DNA of 64,000 nucleotides from CAVWCW01 sp963753615 (GTDB lineage: Bacteria; Pseudomonadota; Gammaproteobacteria; Chromatiales; Chromatiaceae), in assembly GCA_963753615.1 (NCBI GenBank), contig CAVWCW010000019.1, positions 86,649 to 150,648 of the forward strand, read 5' to 3'. Made by a program: the position numbers and the translations under genes. The notes beneath the pieces were generated by a model. It had not been told where the DNA came from. It made no database searches and saw only the letters and a program-made list of their open reading frames with translations. Positions 8,144-15,955 of the stretch are shown here, piece by piece. Positions within the stretch are counted from its first letter, which is position 1, and every line of letters begins with the position of its first letter.

Positions 8144-8877
8144 CAGAGCAATATCCCGTAGCCCATCACGAAGATCATCGGCGTCAGCGACGCGAAGGCG
8201 ATCAGGCCGAAGCCGTCCACCATCGGATTGCGCCCCTGGATACTGGACGCCAAGCCCACCCCAAGGGCGGTGACCAAGGGCACGGTAATGGTAGAGGTGG
8301 TTACACCGCCGGAGTCGTAGGCGATGCCGATAATCTCCTCGGGGGCGAAAGCGGTCATGATTACGACGCCGATGTAGCCACCTACGATCAGCACCGGCAA
8401 CGGCCAGCCGCGGATAATCCGCAGGACGCCGATCAGGATCGCAAAACCTACCGATACCGCTACCGTGATGCGCAATCCCGCGGCATATTCCCGCATCCCC
8501 GCTTCGTCCGCCGCTATCATGCCGCCGTCGGCGGCGATCTGGGCGGCCTCGTCGGCCACCGCTATCAGCGCTGGTTCCGCTACCGTGGTGCCGAAGCCGA
8601 GGCAAAAGGCGAACAACAGCAGCCAGGACAGGCTGCCCTTGCGGGCGAAATCGTGGGCCATGGACTCGCCGATGGGGAATAGCCCAGTCTTTAGTCCATG
8701 CACGAACAGGGTCAGGCCGACTATCACTAGCAGCGTGCCGATCACCAGTTCGGCGAAGTTCGGGATCGGCTGGCGCAGCACCACCAACTGGAAAAAGGCG
8801 ATAACGCCAATAATCGGCACCAAGTCGCGCACACTCTCGAAGAGCGAGCGGGTGAGATGTTTCAGCAACTCCTTCAT
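8143..8877 (-). CDS. DUF1538 membrane protein, first of a pair
   Basis: A paralogue of the next gene, with the same signature (TTVAEPALIAVA, AFAPEEIIGIAYDSGGVTTSTITVP, DGFGLIAFASLTPMIFVMGYG) and about seven hydrophobic segments. The start at ATG 8877 (MKELLKHLTRSLFE) gives 244 residues and matches the amphipathic helix at the start of its partner; an earlier ATG at 8916 would add 13 residues and cannot be excluded. An insertion rich in Ala and acidic residues (ADEAAQIAADGGMIAADEAG) is absent from the second copy. This is the first gene of the eight-gene minus-strand run, so the operon promoter should lie in 8878-9122. Confidence 0.86.
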   Translation of the reverse strand: MKELLKHLTRSLFESVRDLVPIIGVIAFFQLVVLRQPIPNFAELVIGTLLVIVGLTLFVHGLKTGLFPIGESMAHDFARKGSLSWLLLFAFCLGFGTTVAEPALIAVADEAAQIAADGGMIAADEAGMREYAAGLRITVAVSVGFAILIGVLRIIRGWPLPVLIVGGYIGVVIMTAFAPEEIIGIAYDSGGVTTSTITVPLVTALGVGLASSIQGRNPMVDGFGLIAFASLTPMIFVMGYGILL

Positions 8878-9122
8878 CGGCGGTGCATAAAAATTGCCCT
8901 GACGGGCCGTGTACAATCCACCACTGCGGCTGTAATGTCAATTTCGGTGACAACTCGGGTAGCGCCCGTTGTTTGAGCGATTACCTGTGATTAGCATCGC
9001 TACGTCCTTTTCGCACAGGGCCTATTATTGTTCTAAACACTTCTCCCAAGAGGGTTTCCCGGGCAACAACGAAAGATACCGGTGTGCCGGCGAGTTTGCC
9101 ACTCTGATGAACACTCGGGCCA

Positions 9123-11303
9123 ATGCACGATAAAGACAATGTGATCTCGTTTCGCGATGGTGTCGCCGCTGGACGGCTAAGGTTCCGCGTGGACAAGGCA
9201 CATCAACGCCTGGTCGACGTTTGCCGGGACGACCTTGAGAAGGCGATCCGTGAGCTTTTGAACGATGTGTTCCGGCAACTTGACGATGCGCTCTATGCGC
9301 TTTCCGACAGGACTGCGGGTAGCGTCGTCCACCCCGAGTACTTCGAATCGCTTCGGGAACTGCGGCTGATGCGAGGGGAGATAGCGCAGCGGGTCCAGAA
9401 CGCGGCGCTGAGTGCCTACAACCTTTTCTGGCGCCTCGGACCCCAGGCCGCCTCCGAGCACGCCGCCGAGCTGAAACTGATCGAGCAAGACGAGCTGGAA
9501 GAGTCGCTGGCGATCGACGAGATCGCCAGCAAGGCCGAGAAGCGCTTCCGGGAGTCGCTTTATCTCCTCGATCGGCGCTTCTCCCATCTGCTCGGCGGCG
9601 CCACAGTTGGCAGCGACAACAACCCGGTGGCCCCGCTCGCCTTGGCGCGGGCCTTCGCGGAGGGTCTTGGTGCCTTTCACAATGACCTGCGAGTCAAGCT
9701 GATCGCCTACAAGACCTTCGGTCAGCTGTTCGAGCAGCAATTCGGGAGCCTCTACGACGAACTCAATTCCCGCCTGCGCTACGGCGATGTGCTGCCGGGG
9801 CTGACCGCCAAACCGAGTGCAGAGCCTCCTGGCCGAGCCAGCGCCCCGACGCCGCCGAGCCCGCCTGACGCCCCTCCCCCCGCAGACGGCTTCGGCGCTT
9901 TGAAGACCCTGCTACACCGATATCGGCGGCAGCGGGGTGGTCCTCTGGCGGCCCCTTCCGGGACTGGGCCTGGCATTGAGGTAGCTCAGACAGAACTGTT
10001 GCGAGCCCTGGGAGAGTTGCAGCGTTCGAGCTTGGCCATGGGGCTTTTTACCCATGACCTCACCGCCATGCGCGGCGCCAGCGTCAAGCAGAACCTGCGC
10101 AAGGTGCTGGCGAAGCCCACTGATCGCCGTCAGCCGCGGCTGCGGGAGGCCGATCTCGACACCGTCGATACGGTTTCCATGCTGTTCGATTTCGTGCTTG
10201 AAGAAAAGTTGCTCCCCGATGCCATGAAGGCCCAGGTGGCGCGACTGCAGGTGCCGATGCTGAAGCTGGCGCTGATCGACCAGTCGTTCTTCCGCCAGGC
10301 CACCCATCCGGCCCGGCAACTGCTCAACCGACTCGCCCGGCTGGCTTTCACCTGGACCGATGACGGCGATCGTTCGGAGTCCAGCCTGTATGGACGTGTC
10401 GAGTCCCTGATCAGCCGCGTATTGGTGGAGTTCCGGGAAGATCCGAGCGTATTCGACGCCGTGAGCCAGGAGCTTTCGGAGTTCATGGAACGCGAACAGC
10501 AGGGTGCGCGCATGGCAGAGGAGCGCACCCGCCAGGTCAGCCAGGGCAAGGAACAGTTGCTGACCGCCCGGCGTCGAGTAGAACAGGAGATCCGGTCCCG
10601 CCTCGCACCCAGGCGGCAGTTGCCGGAAGTGGTACAAGCGCTGCTCCGCGACGGCTGGAAAGACGTTCTGCTGCTGACCTATCTCCGGCAAGGGCCGGAC
10701 AGCCCCCAGTGGAGCGAGGCGGTGGAACTGATCGACGAGCTGCTGTGGAGCGTGGAGCCGAAGCCTGATTCCGTCGGGCGTGAACAACTCCTGAGCGCGA
10801 TTCCCCAGCTGATTGCGGGGCTGCGCAGCGGGCTAAGCGGTATCTCCTACGATAAGAACAGGATGGCCAAGCTGCTCAAGGATCTGCAGGCGATTCACAT
10901 CTCGTGCCTGCGCGGCGAGGAAGCGGGCGTAGGCATCGGTCCAACACCGGCGCTGGGGCCTGACCCCGCCGAAAGGCCGGCGCAGGCGCAGCGGGCGCTG
11001 ATCGAGGATGAATACACAGAGCGCGCCGCTGGCCTGGCCGTGGACAGCTGGGTGGAAATTCGCTGCGCCGACGGTACTCAATCCCGGGCCAAGCTGTCCT
11101 GGCGTAGCGACGCCGGCGACATCTATGTGTTCGTCAATCGGAAGGGGGTCAAGGTGCGAGAACTCGGCACCGGGGCGTTGGCCGAACTGATGCGCCAGGG
11201 GCAGGCAGAGGTGCTAGAGGATCCCCAGGTACCTCTGGTGGAGCGCGCCCTTGTGTCGATGATGCGGCGCATGCGCGAGGATCTGGGGCAAGATACGGAC
11301 TGA
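9123..11303 (+). CDS. DUF1631 family protein
   Basis: A 726-residue soluble, mostly helical protein that I recognise as DUF1631, widespread in gamma- and betaproteobacteria and of unknown function. The N-terminal part has the ALSAYNLFWRLG and NPVAPLALARAFAEGL segments, and the middle has a Pro-rich linker (about residues 228-245). The C-terminal third contains the conserved LLRDGWKDVLLLTYLRQG segment and ends in a small barrel-like region (WVEIRCADGTQSRAKLSWRS, then YVFVNRKGVKV) typical of this family and reminiscent of PilZ-type surfaces. It stands alone, divergent from the DUF1538 operon. The start ATG 9123 has only a weak ribosome-binding site. Confidence 0.86.
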   Translation: MHDKDNVISFRDGVAAGRLRFRVDKAHQRLVDVCRDDLEKAIRELLNDVFRQLDDALYALSDRTAGSVVHPEYFESLRELRLMRGEIAQRVQNAALSAYNLFWRLGPQAASEHAAELKLIEQDELEESLAIDEIASKAEKRFRESLYLLDRRFSHLLGGATVGSDNNPVAPLALARAFAEGLGAFHNDLRVKLIAYKTFGQLFEQQFGSLYDELNSRLRYGDVLPGLTAKPSAEPPGRASAPTPPSPPDAPPPADGFGALKTLLHRYRRQRGGPLAAPSGTGPGIEVAQTELLRALGELQRSSLAMGLFTHDLTAMRGASVKQNLRKVLAKPTDRRQPRLREADLDTVDTVSMLFDFVLEEKLLPDAMKAQVARLQVPMLKLALIDQSFFRQATHPARQLLNRLARLAFTWTDDGDRSESSLYGRVESLISRVLVEFREDPSVFDAVSQELSEFMEREQQGARMAEERTRQVSQGKEQLLTARRRVEQEIRSRLAPRRQLPEVVQALLRDGWKDVLLLTYLRQGPDSPQWSEAVELIDELLWSVEPKPDSVGREQLLSAIPQLIAGLRSGLSGISYDKNRMAKLLKDLQAIHISCLRGEEAGVGIGPTPALGPDPAERPAQAQRALIEDEYTERAAGLAVDSWVEIRCADGTQSRAKLSWRSDAGDIYVFVNRKGVKVRELGTGALAELMRQGQAEVLEDPQVPLVERALVSMMRRMREDLGQDTD

Positions 11304-11482
11304 TTCCGGATTGGCCCGGTATCCGTTCTCAAGGGCGCCGCATCCCGCAGCCGCCCGACTCGGTGGCTCTGACGGCATCCGGGACAGGCTGAGGAATGCC
11401 GCTTGGGCGCTGTTTGAAGATTCCACCACTTAGGCTATCTCTCGATTCGTGCTCTGTCGTTCGCTCGTGGCGGCTGCGGAAT

Positions 11483-11504
11483 TAACCCGCATATTTCAGT
11501 GCGC
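11483..11504 (+). repeat. solo copy of the 27.13-kb palindrome arm
   Basis: Bases 11483-11504 (core aacccgcatatttcagtgcg) are identical to 27132-27153, where the same bases form one arm and part of the loop of a perfect 15-bp inverted repeat. Here the second arm is absent. It may be a solo terminal repeat of an insertion sequence or MITE, or a dispersed regulatory or repeat element. Confidence 0.55.
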
Positions 11505-11578
11505 GTCCCTGGCGCAAGCCGTGCACCCCCGGGATAAATTCCCCCTATTTGCTGCTTGGGAATATCAGTTTTTTCTAA

Positions 11579-11606
11579 TTGACGTGTCAGGCCCTGGACC
11601 CATACT
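11579..11606 (+). promoter_or_regulatory. possible sigma-70 promoter
   Basis: TTGACG at 11579-11584 and CATACT at 11601-11606 are separated by 16 bases, 64 bases upstream of the secreted-protein start at 11670. The -35 matches the consensus at five of six bases, the -10 at four. Confidence 0.38.
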
Positions 11607-11669
11607 TAGAAACGAGGGGGGCAGTAAAGCGTGAACAGGGGAGCGGTAACAGAAAAGGAGGTGGAACCG

Positions 11670-12194
11670 ATGTCGTATCTTCGTTGGGCACTATCCTTGT
11701 TGACATCGCTGACTCTGGGCCTGGGGATGATTTCCGGGGCCTGGGCGGAAGAGGCGCCAAAGGGCGCCGAAACCGGCGTTGCCGAGGCGGTTGAGGCTCT
11801 GCCGATACCGCAATACCTGTTGCAGTGGGCCGGGCCGCGCAGTCTGGACAGCCTGATCGACGAACGGCGCGATGCGCTGCGCGATCGCCGGCTTGCCCGC
11901 AGCGATTCCTTTCGGCGATTGTATGGCTTATTCGATCCGGTGATGGAGTACGAGCGCGACCTGCACCGGGTCTACTCGGAGCGGATGCGCGTCTTGTATC
12001 GAGTTCACCGCGATGCCAGGCAATTCCATCGTGATGCCTATCTGGCGACTTTCATGCCTTGGGCCAAGGCGCACAAGGATCTGGCCGATGCCCGGCGCCA
12101 TGCCTTTGCCCTGGAAAGTCTCGAGCGGCAGGAACTGATGGAACACCGGCTGTTCGCCTACGAGCCAGCTTTCGGCGTTCCGTTTCCTTGGTAG
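11670..12194 (+). CDS. secreted hypothetical protein
   Basis: The ATG at 11670 follows a strong Shine-Dalgarno (aaaggaggtgg) and gives a signal peptide with cleavage after SGAWA (about residue 26). The mature 148 residues are mostly helical and rich in Arg, Asp, Tyr and His: SLDSLIDERRDALRDRRLARSDSFRRLYG, then a long charged helix with YERDLHRVYSERMRVLYRVHRDARQ. I do not recognise a family. It is likely a periplasmic protein; the regular charged helices could allow self-association. A divergent small secreted protein follows. Confidence 0.7.
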   Translation: MSYLRWALSLLTSLTLGLGMISGAWAEEAPKGAETGVAEAVEALPIPQYLLQWAGPRSLDSLIDERRDALRDRRLARSDSFRRLYGLFDPVMEYERDLHRVYSERMRVLYRVHRDARQFHRDAYLATFMPWAKAHKDLADARRHAFALESLERQELMEHRLFAYEPAFGVPFPW

Positions 12195-12291
12195 GCGAGG
12201 GCGGCTGGCTCGGCCGGTAGATCCGGTACGCATGCGCCACCCCCCGGCCGGGAAAATCGGCTCGGGGGATGGTTTTGATTTGCAGCTGCCC

Positions 12292-12585
12292 CTACTCGGG
12301 TAGCTTGGGCGGTGCCGCGGCTACCTTGTTGCTCTTGCTGGTCTGCACGATGATCGGCGGGCGATAAGCGTTGGGGTAGCCCCCCCAGCCCCAAGGGCCG
12401 CCGCCGTAACCATAGCCGTAGCCGGGGCCGTAGCGGTGGCGGTACCAATCATCGTCATCGTCATCGAACCACTCGAAAGGGTTCATCCATTCGAAGGGGC
12501 TGGCTTCGGCTTGGGTCGGTACAGCAATATTTCCGATCCCCAGCACTATCGCGGCCGCCAGCGGAGCCAGTATTTTCTTTTGCAT
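12292..12585 (-). CDS. small secreted Tyr/Gly/Trp-rich protein, sulfur-globule-protein-like
   Basis: A 97-residue protein with a signal peptide (KILAPLAAAIVLGIGNIAVPTQA) and a mature part made of FEWMNPFEWFDDDDDDWYRH, then GPGYGYGYGGGPWGWGGYPN and a short Lys/Pro tail. Gly-Tyr-Trp-rich repeats after a secretion signal are typical of the structural envelope proteins of periplasmic sulfur globules (SgpA/B/C) in purple sulfur bacteria and relatives. The similarity is compositional, so this remains a tentative call; other Gly/Tyr-rich envelope proteins are possible. It is an isolated gene on the minus strand between two unrelated genes. Confidence 0.62.
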   Translation of the reverse strand: MQKKILAPLAAAIVLGIGNIAVPTQAEASPFEWMNPFEWFDDDDDDWYRHRYGPGYGYGYGGGPWGWGGYPNAYRPPIIVQTSKSNKVAAAPPKLPE

Positions 12586-12645
12586 CGCGCCGTTACCTAT
12601 GCTGGTTGGGAAGATCCTAATATTAGGTGATGATTATACATAAAA

Positions 12646-12667
12646 GCGGGCCGAAAAACCAGCCCGG
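12646..12667 (-). terminator. possible terminator of queG
   Basis: On the minus strand, cgggc and gcccg arms (12662-12666 and 12647-12651) enclose a T-rich loop and are followed by CTTTTA, about 50 bases beyond the queG stop. The stem is short, so the call is weak. Confidence 0.33.
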
Positions 12668-12717
12668 ATTGGACAAATGGGGTCGCAGCTCCGGTGGCGG
12701 CGGGCACACCCGCTGCC

Positions 12718-13785
12718 TCAGGCCTGTTGCCGCGCCAGGGCCCAGCGCGCGTGCTCGCGCACCAGTGACTGGGGTGCGTCGGCGCGTGCTTGCAGGGCTT
12801 TTCGGATCTGCGGATCGGGCGGCGCATTACCGAGCGCCACCGCCAGGTTGCGCAGCCAGCGTGCGTGGCCGATGCGGCGGATCGGCGAGCCCTCGGTGCG
12901 GGCCAGGAACTCCGCCTCGTTCCAGGCGAACAGGTTGAGCAGTTCAGCTCGATCCAGGCCCTGGCGGGGCAGGAAGTCGGCCTCGGCAGTGAGCCCGGCA
13001 AAGCGATTCCACGGGCACAGGAGCTGGCAGTCGTCACAGCCGTAGACTCGGTTACCCAGCAGGGGCCGCAGGGGCTCAGGGATCGGACCCGCCAGTTCGA
13101 TGGTCAGGTAGGAGATGCATCGCCGCGCGTCCAGCCGATAAGGGGCTACGATGGCCCGGGTCGGGCAGACCTCGATGCAGGCGCTGCAGGTGCCGCAATG
13201 GGACTGCCCTGGGACGTCCGTGGGCAAAGGGAGGTCGGTGTAGACTTCGCCGAGAAAAAACCAGGAACCGGCCTCCCGGTTGAGCAGATTGGTGTGCTTG
13301 CCGATCCAGCCCAGCCCAGCCTTTTCCGCCAGCGCTTTCTCCAGCACCGGGGCAGAGTCCACGAATACCCGATAGCCGAAAGGGCCGATTTCGGTGGATA
13401 CGCGCTGGGCCAGGCGCTGCAGGCGCTTGCGCATCAGCTTGTGGTAGTCGCGCCCCAGGGCGTAACGGGACACCAGGGCCCGGCGCGGCTGCTCCAACAG
13501 GGCATGGATCTCCGATTGGGGTTCGGGGAGGTAGTCCATGCGCGCCGAGATCACCCGCAGGGTTCCGGGCACCAGCTCCGACGGGCGGCTGCGTTTGCTG
13601 CCGTGACGGGCCATATAGTCCATCTCGCCGTGGAAGCCGCGTGCCAGCCAATCCCGCAGCCGAGCCCCGGCGTGGCCGAGGTCGGTGTCGGCGATACCCA
13701 GCTGTTGGAACCCGAGCTCCCGGCCCCAGCCCTTGATGCGGGCGGCCAGGCCGGCGAAGTCGATGCTTGAATCGGGCGGCTCCAT
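12718..13785 (-). CDS. queG: epoxyqueuosine reductase QueG
   Basis: QueG reduces epoxyqueuosine in tRNA to queuosine, the last step of queuosine synthesis, using cobalamin and two [4Fe-4S] clusters. The N-terminal part has KGWGRELGFQQLGIADTD and HGEMDYMARH, the middle RYALGRDYHKLMRKRLQ and the DSAPVLEKALAEKAGLGWIGKHTNLL block. Two ferredoxin motifs follow: CGTCSACIEVCPT and GCDDCQLLCPWN. C-terminal HEAT-like repeats include RRIGHARWLRNLAVALGN. ATG 13785 gives 355 residues, close to family length; ATG 13803 is possible. The gene begins the queG-nnr-tsaE-amiC-mutL-miaA series but is transcribed divergently from nnr. BtuF and a CobC-like enzyme elsewhere in the window fit a need for cobalamin. 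Confidence 0.94.
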   Translation of the reverse strand: MEPPDSSIDFAGLAARIKGWGRELGFQQLGIADTDLGHAGARLRDWLARGFHGEMDYMARHGSKRSRPSELVPGTLRVISARMDYLPEPQSEIHALLEQPRRALVSRYALGRDYHKLMRKRLQRLAQRVSTEIGPFGYRVFVDSAPVLEKALAEKAGLGWIGKHTNLLNREAGSWFFLGEVYTDLPLPTDVPGQSHCGTCSACIEVCPTRAIVAPYRLDARRCISYLTIELAGPIPEPLRPLLGNRVYGCDDCQLLCPWNRFAGLTAEADFLPRQGLDRAELLNLFAWNEAEFLARTEGSPIRRIGHARWLRNLAVALGNAPPDPQIRKALQARADAPQSLVREHARWALARQQA

Positions 13786-13865
13786 GTGCCGGCAATATAG
13801 CATTGGCTGGAGCGGACGGGGTGATTCGGGGTATCTTGCGGCACTCAGTTTGAGGAGACATTTGC

Positions 13866-15380
13866 ATGCTTCGCACCCTGCCCAAGTCCGAGCAACCGCC
13901 CCATGCCCTTTACCGGGCCGCCCAGGTGCGGGAGTTCGACCGAATCGCCATCGAGGAGTACGGCATGGCGGGCGGTCTCCTGATGCAACGGGCCGGCAGC
14001 GCCGCCTTCGCGCTGCTGCGCGAGCGCTGGCCCCAGGCGCGCCGCATCACCCTGGTGTGCGGCGTTGGCAACAACGGCGGCGATGGCTATGTGGTGGCGC
14101 GGCTGGCCCGGGAGGCCGGGCTCGAGGTGCGATTGCTGCAGCTGGGGGATCCGGAGCGGCTGCTTGGCGATGCTTTGGCCATGTACCAGGCCTTTCGGGC
14201 CGTCGGTGGGCAGGTGGAGCCCTTCGAGCGGTTGCCCAAAGTCAGCGACCTGATCGTCGACGCGGTGCTGGGTACCGGCCTGGAGCGCCCGGTAACCGGA
14301 TTATGGGCCCAGGCCTTTGCGGCGGTGAACCGCCAGCGCGCGCCGGTGCTGGCCATCGACATCCCGTCCGGCCTGCATTCCGACACCGGTCAGGAGCTGG
14401 GGGTGGCGATGCGCGCGGCGGCGACTATCAGCTTCATTGGCCTCAAGCAAGGCATGTATACAGGGAGCGGTCCGGATTGCTGCGGCGATATTCACTTCGA
14501 TGCCCTGGAGGTGCCGGCCCGGGTTTATTCCCGCGAGATCCTGTCTGCCCGTCGCCTCGACTGGGCGAAACAGTCGGGGCAACTGCAACCGCGCCGGCGC
14601 AGCGCCCACAAAGGGGACTTCGGCCACGTGCTGGTGCTCGGCGGCGCTCCGGGCTTTGCCGGCGCTGTGCGCCTGGCCGGAGAGGCGGCGGCCCGCAGCG
14701 GCGCCGGCCTGGTGAGCCTGGCCACCCACCCTCAGCATGCGGCGGTGATCGCCGCCGCCCGCCCGGAGCTGATGTGCCACGGGGTGGGGGGGGCGGCAGA
14801 GCTGGAGCCGCTGCTGGCCCGGGCTAGCGTGCTGGCGCTGGGGCCGGGTCTGGGACGCTCGGACTGGTCGCGCGAACTGCTCGCGATGTCTCTGGGCAGC
14901 CGACCGCCAAAGGTGGTGGATGCCGACGCCCTAAACCTGCTGGCCGAGGCGCCCCGGCGGCGCGACGACTGGGTGCTCACCCCCCACCCGGGGGAGGCGG
15001 CCCGGCTGCTCGGGTCGGGCACGGCGGAGGTCCAGGCCGATCGCTTCGCTGCCGCCCGCCGTCTGCAGCAACGCTACGGCGGGGTCTGCCTGCTCAAGGG
15101 GGCGGGTACCCTGGTGCAGGGACCGGGCCAGCGCCCGCCCGGGGTCTGCAGCCAGGGCAATCCGGGCATGGCCAGCGGTGGCATGGGGGACCTGCTGACC
15201 GGCATTGTGGCGGGTCTGCTGGCCCAGGGCTTCGACGCGGAACAGGCCGCGGAGCTGGGGGTCTGCCTGCATGCCCGCGCTGGCGACCTGGCCGGGCTGG
15301 ACGGAGAGCGCGGCTTGCTGGCCGGCGACCTGCTCGGCCTTTTGCGCGGGTTGATGAATCCGGAGGCCGCGCGGTGTTGA
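13866..15380 (+). CDS. nnr: bifunctional NAD(P)H-hydrate repair enzyme Nnr (epimerase/dehydratase)
   Basis: The protein repairs damaged NAD(P)H hydrates. Residues about 1-220 form the YjeF_N epimerase domain (ITLVCGVGNNGGDGYVVARLAR, then VDAVLGTGLERPV and LAIDIPSGLHSDTG), and about 230-500 the ADP-dependent dehydratase of the ribokinase-like fold, with HKGDFGHVLVLGG, DADALNLLAE, LTPHPGEAARLLG, CLLKGAGTLV and the catalytic GNPGMASGGMGDLLTGI. The total of 504 residues is normal for the fused enzyme. The stop overlaps the GTG start of tsaE by seven bases, so the two are translationally coupled. Confidence 0.96.
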   Translation: MLRTLPKSEQPPHALYRAAQVREFDRIAIEEYGMAGGLLMQRAGSAAFALLRERWPQARRITLVCGVGNNGGDGYVVARLAREAGLEVRLLQLGDPERLLGDALAMYQAFRAVGGQVEPFERLPKVSDLIVDAVLGTGLERPVTGLWAQAFAAVNRQRAPVLAIDIPSGLHSDTGQELGVAMRAAATISFIGLKQGMYTGSGPDCCGDIHFDALEVPARVYSREILSARRLDWAKQSGQLQPRRRSAHKGDFGHVLVLGGAPGFAGAVRLAGEAAARSGAGLVSLATHPQHAAVIAAARPELMCHGVGGAAELEPLLARASVLALGPGLGRSDWSRELLAMSLGSRPPKVVDADALNLLAEAPRRRDDWVLTPHPGEAARLLGSGTAEVQADRFAAARRLQQRYGGVCLLKGAGTLVQGPGQRPPGVCSQGNPGMASGGMGDLLTGIVAGLLAQGFDAEQAAELGVCLHARAGDLAGLDGERGLLAGDLLGLLRGLMNPEAARC

Positions 15381-15835
15381 CCCTGACGGCGGATTCGGAG
15401 CCGGCCCAGGAGGCGCTGGGTGCCCGTTTGGCCCGAGCCTGCCCCGACGCCTGCAGCATCTGGTTGCAGGGCGAACTGGGGGCCGGCAAGACCACCTTGG
15501 TGCGCGGCTTTCTGCGCCAGCTCGGTCACCAAGGGCCGGTCAAGAGTCCGACCTACACCCTGATCGAACCCTACCGGCTGGCGCGCCATGAGTGCTATCA
15601 CCTGGACCTCTATCGCCTGGGCGACCCGGAAGAACTGGAATACCTGGGGCTACGCGACCTGTTGGGCGAGTCGTGCATCCTGTTGGTGGAATGGCCCGAG
15701 CGCGGTGCGGGCTGGTTGCCCGAGCCGGATCTGCGCGTCTCCATCACCTATGCGGCGCCGGGCCGCCGTTTGGCGCTCAGTGCAGGGTCCCCGTTAGGCG
15801 ATGGCGTTCTGGGGCGGTTTAGCGCACTAGATTGA
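15374..15835 (+). CDS. tsaE: tRNA threonylcarbamoyladenosine biosynthesis ATPase TsaE
   Basis: TsaE is the ATPase that works with TsaB-TsaD to make t6A37 in ANN-decoding tRNAs. The GTG at 15374 lies inside the end of nnr. The Walker A is GELGAGKTTLVRGFLRQLG, followed by the family motif VKSPTYTLIEPY, the HLDLYRL block and the acidic EYLGLRDLLGESCILLVEWPERGAGWLP block, which includes the ribose-binding Trp-Pro-Glu. The length of 153 residues is normal. The genes on both sides match the usual gammaproteobacterial order. Confidence 0.95.
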   Translation: MLTLTADSEPAQEALGARLARACPDACSIWLQGELGAGKTTLVRGFLRQLGHQGPVKSPTYTLIEPYRLARHECYHLDLYRLGDPEELEYLGLRDLLGESCILLVEWPERGAGWLPEPDLRVSITYAAPGRRLALSAGSPLGDGVLGRFSALD

Positions 15836-15857
15836 ATGTAGAAAACTTACATATCTT

Positions 15858-15891
15858 GCAGATTAATATCGAAAAACGAAAAATAATCTGC
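15858..15891. promoter_or_regulatory. AT-rich inverted repeat upstream of amiC
   Basis: In a strikingly AT-rich 15836-15905 leader, gcagatta (15858-15865) and taatctgc (15884-15891) form a perfect 8-bp inverted repeat with an 18-base A-rich spacer. It could be an operator or part of the amiC promoter. No terminator-like T-run follows tsaE. Confidence 0.3.
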
Positions 15892-15955
15892 TATTGTTTC
15901 AGAGAACTGAGAATCGAATAACGGATAAATCCGCCCAACCCCGGGGCAAATCGGC

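Larger units (their letters stand above)
11304..11669. other. intergenic region with a repeat copy and a promoter-like element
   Basis: This 366-base stretch has no convincing gene. It holds one copy of a sequence (11483-11504) that recurs as an inverted repeat after purA, an AT-richer tract around 11530-11580, and a possible sigma-70 promoter (11579-11606) serving the small secreted protein downstream. A strong Shine-Dalgarno aaaggaggtgg sits at 11654-11664. Confidence 0.5.

Noticed and set aside
8981..9196. Small minus-strand frame upstream of the DUF1631 gene
   Set aside because: It overlaps the DUF1631 start, has no ribosome site and no recognisable features.
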